Notes: generated by a model from the letters alone, not told the origin. A stretch of DNA of 52,291 nucleotides from Actinomycetota bacterium (GCA_019347715.1 JAHWKU010000014.1:1-52291); one strand, 5' to 3'; counted from the stretch's first letter, positions 17,481 to 25,010 are shown. Program-made: numbers and translations.

Positions 17481-18259
17481 CACATCGGGGGGGTTCGGAG
17501 CGCCGTCTGCGCCCTCGTCCACAACGATCGACTGACGATCGCTGGCGATGTCACCTTGTACCGATCGAGCGACCTGTACTCGCCCTTGTACAACGGATTC
17601 CGCACGATCCTTCTCACTGCCGATCGACTCCACTCACGACCGCTGCCGCTTAAATGCCGCACGCACTGAGAGGTAGTCGCCCCTCTTGCCATCGATCGGA
17701 ATATCGATCGAACCGCCTCCGCCTCTTCCTCATGCACAACGAGATCGGTCCCATCAAGGCGATATCCGAACGGAACGCGCCCTGTGATCCATCCATGACC
17801 ACGACTCGCCTTCTCAGCAAGGCCGCTCGCCGCCCTTTCCCTGATCACATCTCGCTCGAACTCGGCGAATGCGGCCAGCAACGTCCAGAAGAAGCGACCG
17901 ATCGATGTTGCAGAATCGAATTGCTCCACGATGCTGACCAACCCCACACCGCTTGACTCAAGTCGCTGACGAACTTCTCCGAGCTGCCATGCGCATCGAC
18001 CTAACCGATCCAACTTAAGGAAGACGATTCGATCGACACCGCCCGACAAGGCCTTCTCCAACATCTCCTTGAATGCAGGCCGATCAACATCTGATCCGCT
18101 GATCCCCTCATCGGCGAATACTTCCTGCAGATGCCATCCCTGCGCGGCGCAATATGCCCCTATCCGTCGTCGCTGATTCGGCAGAGAAAATCCCTCTGTC
18201 GCCTGATCCTGCGTGCTGACTCGCACATAGCCAACTGCCCTGATCGCCTCATTCGTCAT
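17480..18259 (-). CDS. Short serine recombinase (resolvase plus recombinase domain)
   Basis: A 259-residue serine recombinase. The N-terminal catalytic domain has the nucleophile Ser15 (VGYVRVSTQDQATEGFSL) and the KLDRLGR arginine motif; the C-terminal part is a recombinase domain (FGYRLDGTDLVVHEEEAEAV ... IVRNPLYKGEY). The zinc ribbon and coiled coil of full large serine recombinases are missing, so it is either a natural short form or truncated at its 3' end where the next gene begins. The ATG at 18259 has AGGAG 8 bases upstream. It could resolve or invert DNA within the element, or be an older integrase. Confidence 0.88.
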   Translation of the reverse strand: MTNEAIRAVGYVRVSTQDQATEGFSLPNQRRRIGAYCAAQGWHLQEVFADEGISGSDVDRPAFKEMLEKALSGGVDRIVFLKLDRLGRCAWQLGEVRQRLESSGVGLVSIVEQFDSATSIGRFFWTLLAAFAEFERDVIRERAASGLAEKASRGHGWITGRVPFGYRLDGTDLVVHEEEAEAVRSIFRSMARGATTSQCVRHLSGSGREWSRSAVRRIVRNPLYKGEYRSLDRYKVTSPAIVSRSLWTRAQTALRTPPM

Positions 18260-18761
18260 GACGCATCTCCTTCGCTCAAAGGCAGCGCGTCGAGCGCGTC
18301 GAAGAGATCGCGTTAGAGCAACCTGATTTGATCCGTATCGATCGGGCACGACTCGCTGCGCCTGATTGCATGCAAGCGCATACCCGATCGACATTAGGAA
18401 ATCCTCGACGCCGACCAAAGGCAAACCTTTTGTCGGATCGGACCTCTCCCTCGGGACTTCGTGGACGTCGTGGAGATGCATGCGCGTGGGGAACGGATGA
18501 TCGACGGACGGACTCTTTCGGAAGAGGCTCCCTGGCAACCCGTTGGAATCCATCAATGACTCGAGAGACTTAGCCGATTGCGTACCAAACCCTCGTAGCG
18601 TTCCGGAATGCAATTCGCTATATAGCGGGAATTGCAGTTCCAAACCGTTCCGGAACTGTACGGAACTCTTTGACCCGTGAGAACCACAATAGAGTTCCCG
18701 ATGCGCAGCTGCGATCGCAGTTGGGGACGATCTTCCAAAGCTGCCACGCAGAGCGGGAACT
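18260..18761. promoter_or_regulatory. 502-bp non-coding region rich in palindromes and GGAACT repeats
   Basis: No convincing gene lies between the short recombinase and the RepA-like gene. The region holds an inverted repeat at 18338-18391 (TCGATCGGG / CCCGATCGA) flanking a TTGCATGCAA palindrome; a hairpin TGCAATTC-12 nt-GAATTGCA at 18609-18636; two GTTCCGGAA palindromes at 18600 and 18647; further GGAACTC or GAGTTCC copies at 18662, 18692 and 18756; and a CTGCGATCGCAG palindrome at 18709-18720. Possible roles are a recombinase target (res or att), an operator, or a replication origin next to the ATPase gene. Confidence 0.6.
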
Positions 18762-20270
18762 CTAAAGCGACGCACCCACGTCCTCCTCAGGTTCCACTAT
18801 CGACACAAAGACCGTCGTGCCCTTCTTCGATTCCCTGATCAGTCCTTCGCCCACGAGAGCCTTGCGAGCCTCAAGAAACGTCTTTCGTCTGCCCCCGACC
18901 GCTTTCTCAAGGTCACCCACGCTCATGGTGCGAGTGTCGGCAAGAATCTCCTCGATCCTCTCCATGGCATCCGTGAGCGCAGACCGTTCGCGCGTCGCCT
19001 TACGGTCTGAAGGTTCTTCGCCAATCACTATCGATAGATGCAGGGTGTGGGGATCGAATTCAAGGCGGCGTTCGACCTGATCGACCTCCCTGCCATGGGC
19101 TTTGAGAAATCGATCGTCCTGCATCTTCGTGAGAATCCACCTTTGATCTGCCCAGTCATCGAGCCGCGTTGCTCCGCGGGCGTGCTCCTCACCCTCCTCA
19201 TGAATCTTTCTTCCCGTATGAGTGACGAGAAGGAGATCGCTGACCCCCGCCTCGTGCTTGATGACATCAACGTCGTCGAGAAACCGACCCACGAGCGCGT
19301 TGTCGTTCTCTGAGCTTGAGAAGGCGCGAGCGAACGGATCGATGATCCAGAAGGCGACCTCGCGTTCCTGCAGCCACCTCACGGCCCACTCCCTGAAGCG
19401 AGGGTGGGAGAAGAAGGCCCTAAACCCTCGGAAGTGGGCGACCACCGCACGATCGGCATGGCGGATGTCCATGCGACGAGCCCACTCACGGAACATCTCG
19501 CCAGTGACCTCGAAATTCCAGTAGCCCACACGGCCATGAAGCTCAACCTCGAAGGCATCGAGGAAGGGTTCGCCGTCGACCAAGGCCTTGAGAATGTTCA
19601 GGCTTAGTGTCGACTTGCCCGTCTTGAAGGCCGCCGTCAGCAGACTGTTAGATCCCTGTGGATGCAGGCCTGCGATCGTGAAGGCTAAAGGCGGTTCATC
19701 CATGGCGAGCTCGTCGGCGAGGGTGAAGGTTGTTTCAGGAAAGGCGATCTCCTTCGCCTCACGCTCGAGACGAATCTGCTCCCTTGCCCACTCATGAATG
19801 CGCAGTCGCTCTAGAGCGGCCTTTGCTTCTTGACGAGCGAGCCTTGTTTCGAAGGGAGGATCCCCTGGCTTGCGATCGAGGAGATCAGAGAGACGTGTCG
19901 GTGAAGGTCGTTCGACCTTGCGATAGAAGCCATGGTCCACCAAGTCGAAGCCACCCTCGATTGATGTGACCTCTTCTAACTTGCCATCAGCCCAACTGTA
20001 GAGTCGTATTCGCCCCCAATCTTGCCGTCGCTCGCTCATCGGATGGGGAGTCATTCGAATCTGACTTTGCTTCTCTTCCTGATGAAGAATCCATTGAGCC
20101 ATCTTCGAGACTTCGTGCGGATACCGGACCCAGGTCAACGCGGATCGAGAGATGCGTGACCCAGGAGCCTTTGTCATCGCCACCCACCCGTCATATCCAC
20201 CAAAGTGGAGATAGATGAGATCCCTGACCTCGGCAGTACGGGTATCCGCCTCAATCTCAACGGCCCGCAC
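18762..20270 (-). CDS. RepA-like AAA ATPase with C-terminal winged helix
   Basis: A 502-residue ATPase of the RepA/AAA_25 type found in plasmids, satellites and prophages, likely a hexameric replicative helicase or its regulator. The central ATPase has AAFKTGKST (Walker A, about residues 213-221) after SLLT, and FWIIDPFARAF (Walker B, Asp 311), followed by LLLVTHTGRK and ARGATRLDDWADQRW. A C-terminal winged-helix segment (MSVGDLEKAVGGRRKTFLEA) could bind the origin. It starts at GTG 20270, overlapping the preceding gene by 14 bases. The repeats just after its stop make a local origin plausible. Confidence 0.82.
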   Translation of the reverse strand: MRAVEIEADTRTAEVRDLIYLHFGGYDGWVAMTKAPGSRISRSALTWVRYPHEVSKMAQWILHQEEKQSQIRMTPHPMSERRQDWGRIRLYSWADGKLEEVTSIEGGFDLVDHGFYRKVERPSPTRLSDLLDRKPGDPPFETRLARQEAKAALERLRIHEWAREQIRLEREAKEIAFPETTFTLADELAMDEPPLAFTIAGLHPQGSNSLLTAAFKTGKSTLSLNILKALVDGEPFLDAFEVELHGRVGYWNFEVTGEMFREWARRMDIRHADRAVVAHFRGFRAFFSHPRFREWAVRWLQEREVAFWIIDPFARAFSSSENDNALVGRFLDDVDVIKHEAGVSDLLLVTHTGRKIHEEGEEHARGATRLDDWADQRWILTKMQDDRFLKAHGREVDQVERRLEFDPHTLHLSIVIGEEPSDRKATRERSALTDAMERIEEILADTRTMSVGDLEKAVGGRRKTFLEARKALVGEGLIRESKKGTTVFVSIVEPEEDVGASL

Positions 20271-20523
20271 GACGCAACTCCGCGTGCACCATCGACAACA
20301 CCTTTTTGTAGGCGGTCGACAGGAGATTGACTTCCGCGCGTGCCTTGCCTGATTGGAAGGCTGTAACGTCCTTGCGCAGATTCTCGCCACCGTCGGGGAA
20401 GTCGAATACCACGGTTCCATCGACTACTTCGGTGGCGATGATGGGCCACCCCTGCGAATAGAGGTAGGCCGTCTCCCAGGTGTCGGAGCTGCGATGTCGG
20501 AACTCTTCGATTTGTGTCTCCAT
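20257..20523 (-). CDS. DUF5659-like small protein, first gene of the RepA unit
   Basis: An 88-residue protein whose pattern (WETAYLYSQGW ... DGTVVFDFPD ... DVTAFQSGKARAEVNLLSTA) resembles the DUF5659 family, small proteins often encoded beside replication genes of phages and plasmids; function unknown. I chose the ATG at 20523 because GGAGG precedes it closely; an ATG six codons upstream has a poor ribosome site. It overlaps the RepA-like gene by 14 bases. A good promoter lies about 55 bases upstream (20579-20607). Confidence 0.7.
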   Translation of the reverse strand: METQIEEFRHRSSDTWETAYLYSQGWPIIATEVVDGTVVFDFPDGGENLRKDVTAFQSGKARAEVNLLSTAYKKVLSMVHAELRRAGR

Positions 20524-20578
20524 CTCTCCTCCAATCTCCATTTCCGACGCGTCGCGTCATGCGATCGCATCACGTCAT

Positions 20579-20607
20579 TGATAAGAGTCAGGGTTCTCGA
20601 CTGTCAA
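20579..20607 (-). promoter_or_regulatory. Sigma70-type promoter for the DUF5659-RepA-recombinase-terminase unit
   Basis: On the minus strand TTGACA (20602-20607) and TTATCA (20579-20584) are separated by exactly 17 bases. The perfect palindrome ATGCGATCGCAT (20559-20570) lies just downstream, where a repressor could act. All genes from 20523 leftward overlap or abut except at 18260-18761, so this promoter may serve much of the element. Confidence 0.75.
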
Positions 20608-20618
20608 TCGACACACGG

Positions 20619-20702
20619 CACCACGGGTCGCAAAAATTCATCGAAAAAAATTTCGAGCGGCGACCCCGTGGTGATTGCGCAATCACTCCGTCGGAGTGAT
20701 TG
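20619..20702. repeat. Cluster of nested palindromes
   Basis: An interrupted inverted repeat CACCACGGGTCGC (20619-20631) / GCGACCCCGTGGTG (20660-20673), with one bulged base, encloses an inner hairpin TCGAAA-4 nt-TTTCGA (20641-20656). Overlapping it are the palindrome GTGATTGCGCAATCAC (20671-20686) and a second hairpin AATCACTCCG-T-CGGAGTGATT (20681-20701), so the GTGATT word occurs repeatedly in both orientations. The last hairpin covers the stop codon of the gene at 20683. Candidate origin, att site or terminator cluster. Confidence 0.7.
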
Positions 20703-21084
20703 TTCGAGGCCGAACTACGCGCGGATAGACGAAGCCAAAAATGCTTCCGTAAGTACCATCCTCGATGTGAATTGGCATGTCGGGTGTCACACCGGGACGC
20801 AACGAGCTACCGTCAATCTGGGGATATTGATGTGGATCGAGTCGGTACGCCTTGGCGTATCCGTTACCGATTAGCAAGATGTCCGGATCGGTGAGAATCC
20901 ATCCATCGGCGAGCACTACTTCAAGATCCCCTCGAAAGGCGATGATCTTTTCGTACGATTCGAACTGCTGGGCAGCAGCGATGTACTCTGACTCCGGATC
21001 ATCATCGTGCATCCTTCTTAGCATTTGTGGTGCTCCTTCCTCCGCCCTTGCCATGAACCCAAAACGACTGAACCTCCATGGCAT
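20683..21084 (-). CDS. Hypothetical protein of the element
   Basis: About 133 residues if translation begins at the ATG at 21084; alternatives are ATGs at 21054 or further upstream, and none has a good ribosome site. The protein is acidic, with a segment EVVLADGWILTDPDILLIGN and a C-terminal part rich in beta-prone residues (IHIEDGTYGSIFGFVYPRVV). No family recognised. It lies upstream of the DUF5659-RepA unit and downstream of a possible promoter at 21233-21261. Its stop codon falls inside a perfect hairpin. Confidence 0.55.
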   Translation of the reverse strand: MPWRFSRFGFMARAEEGAPQMLRRMHDDDPESEYIAAAQQFESYEKIIAFRGDLEVVLADGWILTDPDILLIGNGYAKAYRLDPHQYPQIDGSSLRPGVTPDMPIHIEDGTYGSIFGFVYPRVVRPRTITPTE

Positions 21085-21232
21085 AGGGCGCGTTTGAAGA
21101 AGACTTAGTCGTCTTCGGATGGTGGCTCCCAGAAGGGCATCCGCGGCGTGTGCCGATTCACGGCTGGCACATGATCCCGGCACCTAGTCGTTACGGACAC
21201 CACATGGCTATCGGTGGCTTCGGGAATTCACG

Positions 21233-21261
21233 CCTAGACCTGATTCAACACCACATGTCAA
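21233..21261 (-). promoter_or_regulatory. Candidate promoter in the 21085-21439 gap
   Basis: On the minus strand TTGACA (21256-21261) is followed after 17 bases by TCTAGG (21233-21238), a weak -10. CACGCCTA and TAGGCGTG form an inverted repeat spanning the same bases, a possible operator. It would drive the gene ending at 20683. The rest of this 355-base gap shows no gene. Confidence 0.5.
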
Positions 21262-21410
21262 TAGGCGTGCGTTTGTGACTTCCAAACTTTTTCAAGATTT
21301 TTCGAGCTGCGAGTCGTGATCCCGCGATCCTCTGGATGGCCTGAGCTGATCCGTACGGCATCGGGATCGGGCGATGCGAGTCATTGATCGGTCGGCATAC
21401 ACACCGAACG

Positions 21411-21429
21411 GCCCCTCGATCTGAGGGGC
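21411..21429 (-). terminator. Hairpin after the zinc-ribbon/HTH gene
   Basis: GCCCCTC-GATCT-GAGGGGC, a perfect 7-bp stem 10 bases after the stop at 21440. No T-run follows on the minus strand, so termination efficiency is doubtful. Confidence 0.5.
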
Positions 21430-21439
21430 GCGTTGGGTG

Positions 21440-21802
21440 TTAGTTGGTTGCGGCAGGTTCCTTCTTCTTGACCTCGCCTTTGCTCCAGTCGGTGAACTGC
21501 TTCTTGATAGTGGCGATTTGCTCCGGTTTGAACTCGTAGCGAGATCCCGTTCCCACACCTCGATCACGTGAGCGGAGAAACTTCCGCAGGGTACGCGGGT
21601 CAGTGCCGAGCTTCTCGGCGACCTGCTTCGTGGATAGGATCTTGATCTCTTCTTGTGCCTTTGCCATGGCTACCTCCTCGAGTGATGACTCATCCGAATA
21701 ACATTGCGGGCAGTACCAAGCTTCATTGCTTACCGGGAAATCAGATGCTGATGCTCGGTGCCCGCAGGTCTCGCATTGCAGCTGCTTCCCCTTGATTCGC
21801 AT
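21440..21802 (-). CDS. Zinc-ribbon plus helix-turn-helix protein with a probable internal start
   Basis: A 120-residue protein. Residues 1-40 form a zinc ribbon (CETCG ... WYCPQCY). After a short acidic linker comes a DNA-binding segment (KILSTKQVAEKLGTDPRTLR ... RYEFKPEQIATIKKQF), of the kind seen in excisionases and at the Lsr2 C-terminus. The ATG at 21802 follows AAGGAGG by 5 bases. A second ATG, in frame at MAKAQEEIKIL, is preceded by AGGAGGT at ideal spacing. The gene may therefore make both a full-length and a 75-residue HTH-only product. Possible regulator or directionality factor. Confidence 0.72.
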   Translation of the reverse strand: MRIKGKQLQCETCGHRASASDFPVSNEAWYCPQCYSDESSLEEVAMAKAQEEIKILSTKQVAEKLGTDPRTLRKFLRSRDRGVGTGSRYEFKPEQIATIKKQFTDWSKGEVKKKEPAATN

Positions 21803-21917
21803 AGGCCCTCCTTGTGGGATGAGGGAAGCATTGAAAGACAACACGCGTGGCATCTCAAGGAGGAAACCCAAAGTTGTCGTGGTTTCCTTGAATGTCCGAG
21901 TTTTCGTCTTCAGCGTC

Positions 21918-22730
21918 TTATGACTCTTGTTGCTTGCGCGCCTTCTTCTCGCGTTCCCGTCGGCGGATCTCCTTCGCAACAGGCCCTGGAGGCCAGGCTT
22001 CCCAGTGAGTCGCCCGATAGAACGAAACAACTCTGCCGCCTCGTTCCTTCTTCGTGTCGATGATCCAATCGAGTTCTCGCAACTCACGGGTGCGCTTCTG
22101 CCAGTCTTCCTGGTATTGCTTAACGCTCGCCACTACTCCGAGTATCTCGCTCGGAACCCATTCCCCATTGAAGGCCTTAAGCAATTCACCGATCCGCTTG
22201 TGTGCTTCCTCTTCATTGATAGCTAGTCGGATCTTGTCGGCATATTGGTCATAGCTTGAGTAGAGATTCTTCTTACCCCTATTGCACTCCTCACAGAGGG
22301 GTTGAAGATTCTCGAGATCGTCAGTGCCGCCCCACTCCTGAGGAACGATGTGGTCGACCTGGAGCTTCACTCCATCTTCGAGAGGAGTCCTTCCACACTG
22401 CGCGCATCGTTTTGGCTGAAGAACCAGAGCCCGCGTCTTCTCGTTGAGAGCTGGGACATTGCTTTTAGCGATCTCCTTCATGCCCATCAGGCGGTGACCT
22501 ATTTCTCCCTGCTTCGATTGTTGTTCGATCACGAAGGACTTATTGAGAGTTCTGCGACGTCTACCAAGCTGCTCATGGGATTCCCTACCGCCACCGACTA
22601 AGGATCGGATCTCGAGCATCGTCAGATACTCATGCTGGTGCTCATAGAGCACGCGATAGATCTCCCTTTCGGCAGAACCCCGGACTAGGGCGAGAAGTTC
22701 CTTGCTGTCGGGATGAGGCAAATCGTCCAC
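21918..22730 (-). CDS. HNH endonuclease, probable restriction enzyme of the 5mC system
   Basis: A 270-residue protein. The N-terminal part (about 20-75) looks like a winged helix; the centre has a CxxC zinc pair (CAQCGRTP), the HNH core (LQVDHIVPQEWGGTDDLENL) and a second zinc pair (CEEC), ending in a Lys/Arg-rich tail. The HNH fold cleaves DNA with one metal ion. It lies 30 bases downstream of a C5-methyltransferase and has the same orientation, the normal partnership of a type II restriction system. It starts at GTG 22730. A role in modified-DNA or homing cleavage remains possible. Confidence 0.82.
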   Translation of the reverse strand: MDDLPHPDSKELLALVRGSAEREIYRVLYEHQHEYLTMLEIRSLVGGGRESHEQLGRRRRTLNKSFVIEQQSKQGEIGHRLMGMKEIAKSNVPALNEKTRALVLQPKRCAQCGRTPLEDGVKLQVDHIVPQEWGGTDDLENLQPLCEECNRGKKNLYSSYDQYADKIRLAINEEEAHKRIGELLKAFNGEWVPSEILGVVASVKQYQEDWQKRTRELRELDWIIDTKKERGGRVVSFYRATHWEAWPPGPVAKEIRRREREKKARKQQES

Positions 22731-22760
22731 ACCCCAAGGGTAGACGAAGGACCTGACAAG

Positions 22761-23774
22761 CTACTGTGCTGCGGCCAGCCGGACGTCTGAGTAGAGAAGC
22801 TCCCGTACGGATTGAGCCAAGGCGGCGGCAAGAGGTGGGGGCACCGCATCCGATACGAGCCGGATCTGATCGCTAAGGGTTCCAAGAAGACGGTAAGCCG
22901 TCGGAAACCCTTGGAAGAGCATCGCCTCGTAGACGCTCACTCTCCGGCGACCCGAAGGGTGGATGTGCATTTCCCGATGGCCATAAGCCACCGTCCAGCT
23001 TGGGCGATCCCAATCTAGAACGCGGAAGGACCGGCCCATGACTTGCCCCGGCTTGAATAACCCTGCCGCAAACTTCCTGGAGCGAGGCTGCATGGCCCAG
23101 TGGTTGGGATGTTCGGGGAACTTGGAGCTGTCGAGCCCTCTCTCAAAGAAGATCGGTTCCTTGAGGTGGCCAATCGTTTCTCTCACGGTGGCGGGGTCGG
23201 GCGTGGTCGGATTGGGAAAAGCAAAGTTCACCTCGGGGTGAATGGTCCTATTGATCCCCACGATGAACCTGCGGGGCCGCATTTGGGGAACGCCAAAGAA
23301 CTGTGCGTCTAGTTCTTCGCTGAATGTATTGAAGCCAGCCTTCTCAAGGCTTCTCAACAGTCGGTAGAACTGGGGCTGGTTCCTTTCGCTTGTTAGGCCC
23401 GCGACGTTCTCGAAGAGAAAGAAGTCGATACCGAAGGCCTCGTTCAGGGCCTTAACGATCGAGGCATAGGAGTGGATGAGCTTAGCTCTGGGATCATCAG
23501 CACGAACATGTACGTTGCTTGTCGAGAAGGCCTGACAAGGCGGGCCTCCGATAACTCCACGAGGCAGCTTCCCTATCCTCAAGACCTTTTCGACTACCTG
23601 CCTTCCGCGCGTAGATGCGAGATCGGCGACTTCAGCAACCGGCGGATGATTCGCATTAAAGGTGTCGACTGCTACGGGATCGTTGTCCAGAGCAATCACG
23701 GTGTTGAAACCGCTCTGACGAAAGCCCGTATCCAAACCTCCCGAGCCGCTGAAGAGGCTGACGACTGGGATCAT
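22761..23774 (-). CDS. DNA (cytosine-5) methyltransferase
   Basis: A 337-residue C5-cytosine methyltransferase using S-adenosylmethionine. Conserved motifs are present in order: I (VVSLFSGSGGLDTGF), IV with catalytic Cys (GGPPCQAFS), VI (FENVAGL), VIII (QMRPRRFIVGI) and IX (YEAMLFQGFPTAYRL). The target-recognition region between VIII and IX is short to medium. The start at 23774 overlaps the stop of the glycosylase gene (ATGA). Together with the HNH nuclease downstream it forms a likely restriction-modification pair; the sequence recognised cannot be deduced. Confidence 0.93.
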   Translation of the reverse strand: MIPVVSLFSGSGGLDTGFRQSGFNTVIALDNDPVAVDTFNANHPPVAEVADLASTRGRQVVEKVLRIGKLPRGVIGGPPCQAFSTSNVHVRADDPRAKLIHSYASIVKALNEAFGIDFFLFENVAGLTSERNQPQFYRLLRSLEKAGFNTFSEELDAQFFGVPQMRPRRFIVGINRTIHPEVNFAFPNPTTPDPATVRETIGHLKEPIFFERGLDSSKFPEHPNHWAMQPRSRKFAAGLFKPGQVMGRSFRVLDWDRPSWTVAYGHREMHIHPSGRRRVSVYEAMLFQGFPTAYRLLGTLSDQIRLVSDAVPPPLAAALAQSVRELLYSDVRLAAAQ

Positions 23775-24439
23775 GCCGCACATTCCAATAATTCCGCGTA
23801 TGAGCATGACCTCAGTAAGGGACACTGGGAACACTTCGGACGCCGTTGCGTGCAGACAAGTGCTCCGAGATCCAACAGTGCCCAGTTAATCCGCCGCGGC
23901 TGCTTTCCGTCGAGAAGTTGTTGAGCGAGCTGAGCGACTTCTTTGTTCTTACGAGGCTCACCCTTGATGATCTCCACACCGAACACCCTCTGCACGATCC
24001 GAGCGATGTTCACGTCGATCACCGGTACAGCCCGTCCGAAGATGAAGCAGCTGATCGCACTAGCCGCGTAAGGCCCAACGCCCGGTAGGCGAAGAATGGC
24101 CTCGAGCTTCTTGGGAAAGGATTGGTCGCCCAGCGATTCACCCAGAGCCCGCAACTGCTCGGCCCTTTGAACGTTCAGGCCGAATGGGAGCAGGTCGGCT
24201 TCCAGCTGCGACTGCGGACCGATAGCCAGGGATCTTGGTGTGGGGTATTTCGACAGAAAATCCTTAGCCAACGCCTGGATGGGAGTGGCCCTAGTTTGCC
24301 GCAGGAGTACCTCTACAACGGCCAGAGTGTAAGGGTCCTTCACCTGACGCCACCAGAAGGGACGAAAGTTCGATCGACCCCACCTAAGTAGGGCTCGGCG
24401 GACCCTAGCTTTTCGCGAACTTACACCCATGTAATTCAT
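23771..24439 (-). CDS. Mig-type T:G mismatch DNA glycosylase (HhH-GPD family)
   Basis: A 222-residue HhH-GPD base-excision glycosylase. The helix-hairpin-helix is LPGVGPYAASAI, the catalytic Asp lies in VIDVNIARIVQRVFG, and the C-terminus carries a 4Fe-4S loop C-x6-C-x2-C-x5-C (CTQRRPKCSQCPLLRSC). The residue after GVG-P is Tyr, as in the thymine-DNA glycosylase Mig.MthI, instead of the Lys of endonuclease III or the Ser of MutY. Such enzymes repair T:G pairs made when 5-methylcytosine deaminates, which fits the coupled methyltransferase downstream. It lacks the MutY C-terminal domain. Confidence 0.85.
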   Translation of the reverse strand: MNYMGVSSRKARVRRALLRWGRSNFRPFWWRQVKDPYTLAVVEVLLRQTRATPIQALAKDFLSKYPTPRSLAIGPQSQLEADLLPFGLNVQRAEQLRALGESLGDQSFPKKLEAILRLPGVGPYAASAISCFIFGRAVPVIDVNIARIVQRVFGVEIIKGEPRKNKEVAQLAQQLLDGKQPRRINWALLDLGALVCTQRRPKCSQCPLLRSCSYAELLECAA

Positions 24440-24476
24440 TATTGCCTAACTCAGATTCAAGTCGCAATAGTGGGCG

Positions 24477-25010
24477 TCACAGAGGCTTAGGGATCAAGAG
24501 CTTAAGTCGTTGCAGAAGTTCGGATATATATCCCAGAGTTTCATTCAGTTGAGGAAAGTATTTGCTGGGGTGGGCACACTCATTTCTCCGATCTAACAAG
24601 GAAATTAGTGCCTTCATCTCGTTCTTCGTGCAAAGGCCAAGGGGCTGTGTCGTTTCCAACAGCGCTCGTTCGGTTACGTATTCCCTCATCTCGGCCATAT
24701 CCTTGCCCTTCCAGTTCGGCCGCAGGTTCTTCAACTTGACGAGACCGTCCGACTCCAGCTTCTCCTCAAGAAAGTCCATAAAGGCCGCCCACGCCATTAC
24801 GTGTGCGGCTCGGTAGAGCTCGTTTTCTACGCATCGGAGAGCCTGTCTCATTAAGTCGTCTTGCCGAACGTTCAGCGATCCAAGTTGCTTGTAGGTCTGA
24901 TCGAGTATTACAACCCGAGAGGCGGATGCCTCGTATGGAGCGAATAACCCATGGGCTTCTGTTTCGAATTCACGGACTCGGACGAGCAGGCGGTCAATTC
25001 TCGGGTTCAT
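24477..25010 (-). CDS. HEPN-motif protein, partner of DUF5343
   Basis: A 177-residue helical protein. A late segment LLDRRNECAHPSKYF contains R-N-E-C-A-H, matching the Rx4-6H signature of HEPN ribonucleases with the favoured polar residue after Arg. The earlier helix VENELYRAAHVMAWAAFMDF fits the first HEPN helices. HEPN proteins act as RNases in toxin-antitoxin, abortive infection and CRISPR systems. It overlaps the end of the DUF5343 gene by 17 bases, so the two are co-translated. RNase activity is inferred from the motif only. Confidence 0.7.
   Translation of the reverse strand: MNPRIDRLLVRVREFETEAHGLFAPYEASASRVVILDQTYKQLGSLNVRQDDLMRQALRCVENELYRAAHVMAWAAFMDFLEEKLESDGLVKLKNLRPNWKGKDMAEMREYVTERALLETTQPLGLCTKNEMKALISLLDRRNECAHPSKYFPQLNETLGYISELLQRLKLLIPKPL

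Noticed and set aside
17480..17633. Longer version of the small terminase starting at 17633
   Set aside because: The extra 51 codons overlap the recombinase coding region; the ATG at 17480 coupled to its stop (TGATG) is far more likely.
18260..18775. Upstream extension of the short serine recombinase
   Set aside because: The added sequence has no recombinase similarity and runs through the palindrome-rich region; the ATG at 18259 has a good ribosome site and starts at the catalytic domain.
23771..24439. Annotation of this gene as MutY adenine glycosylase
   Set aside because: The protein lacks the MutY C-terminal NUDIX-like domain and has Tyr where MutY has Ser after the GVG motif; the methyltransferase context favours a T:G glycosylase.
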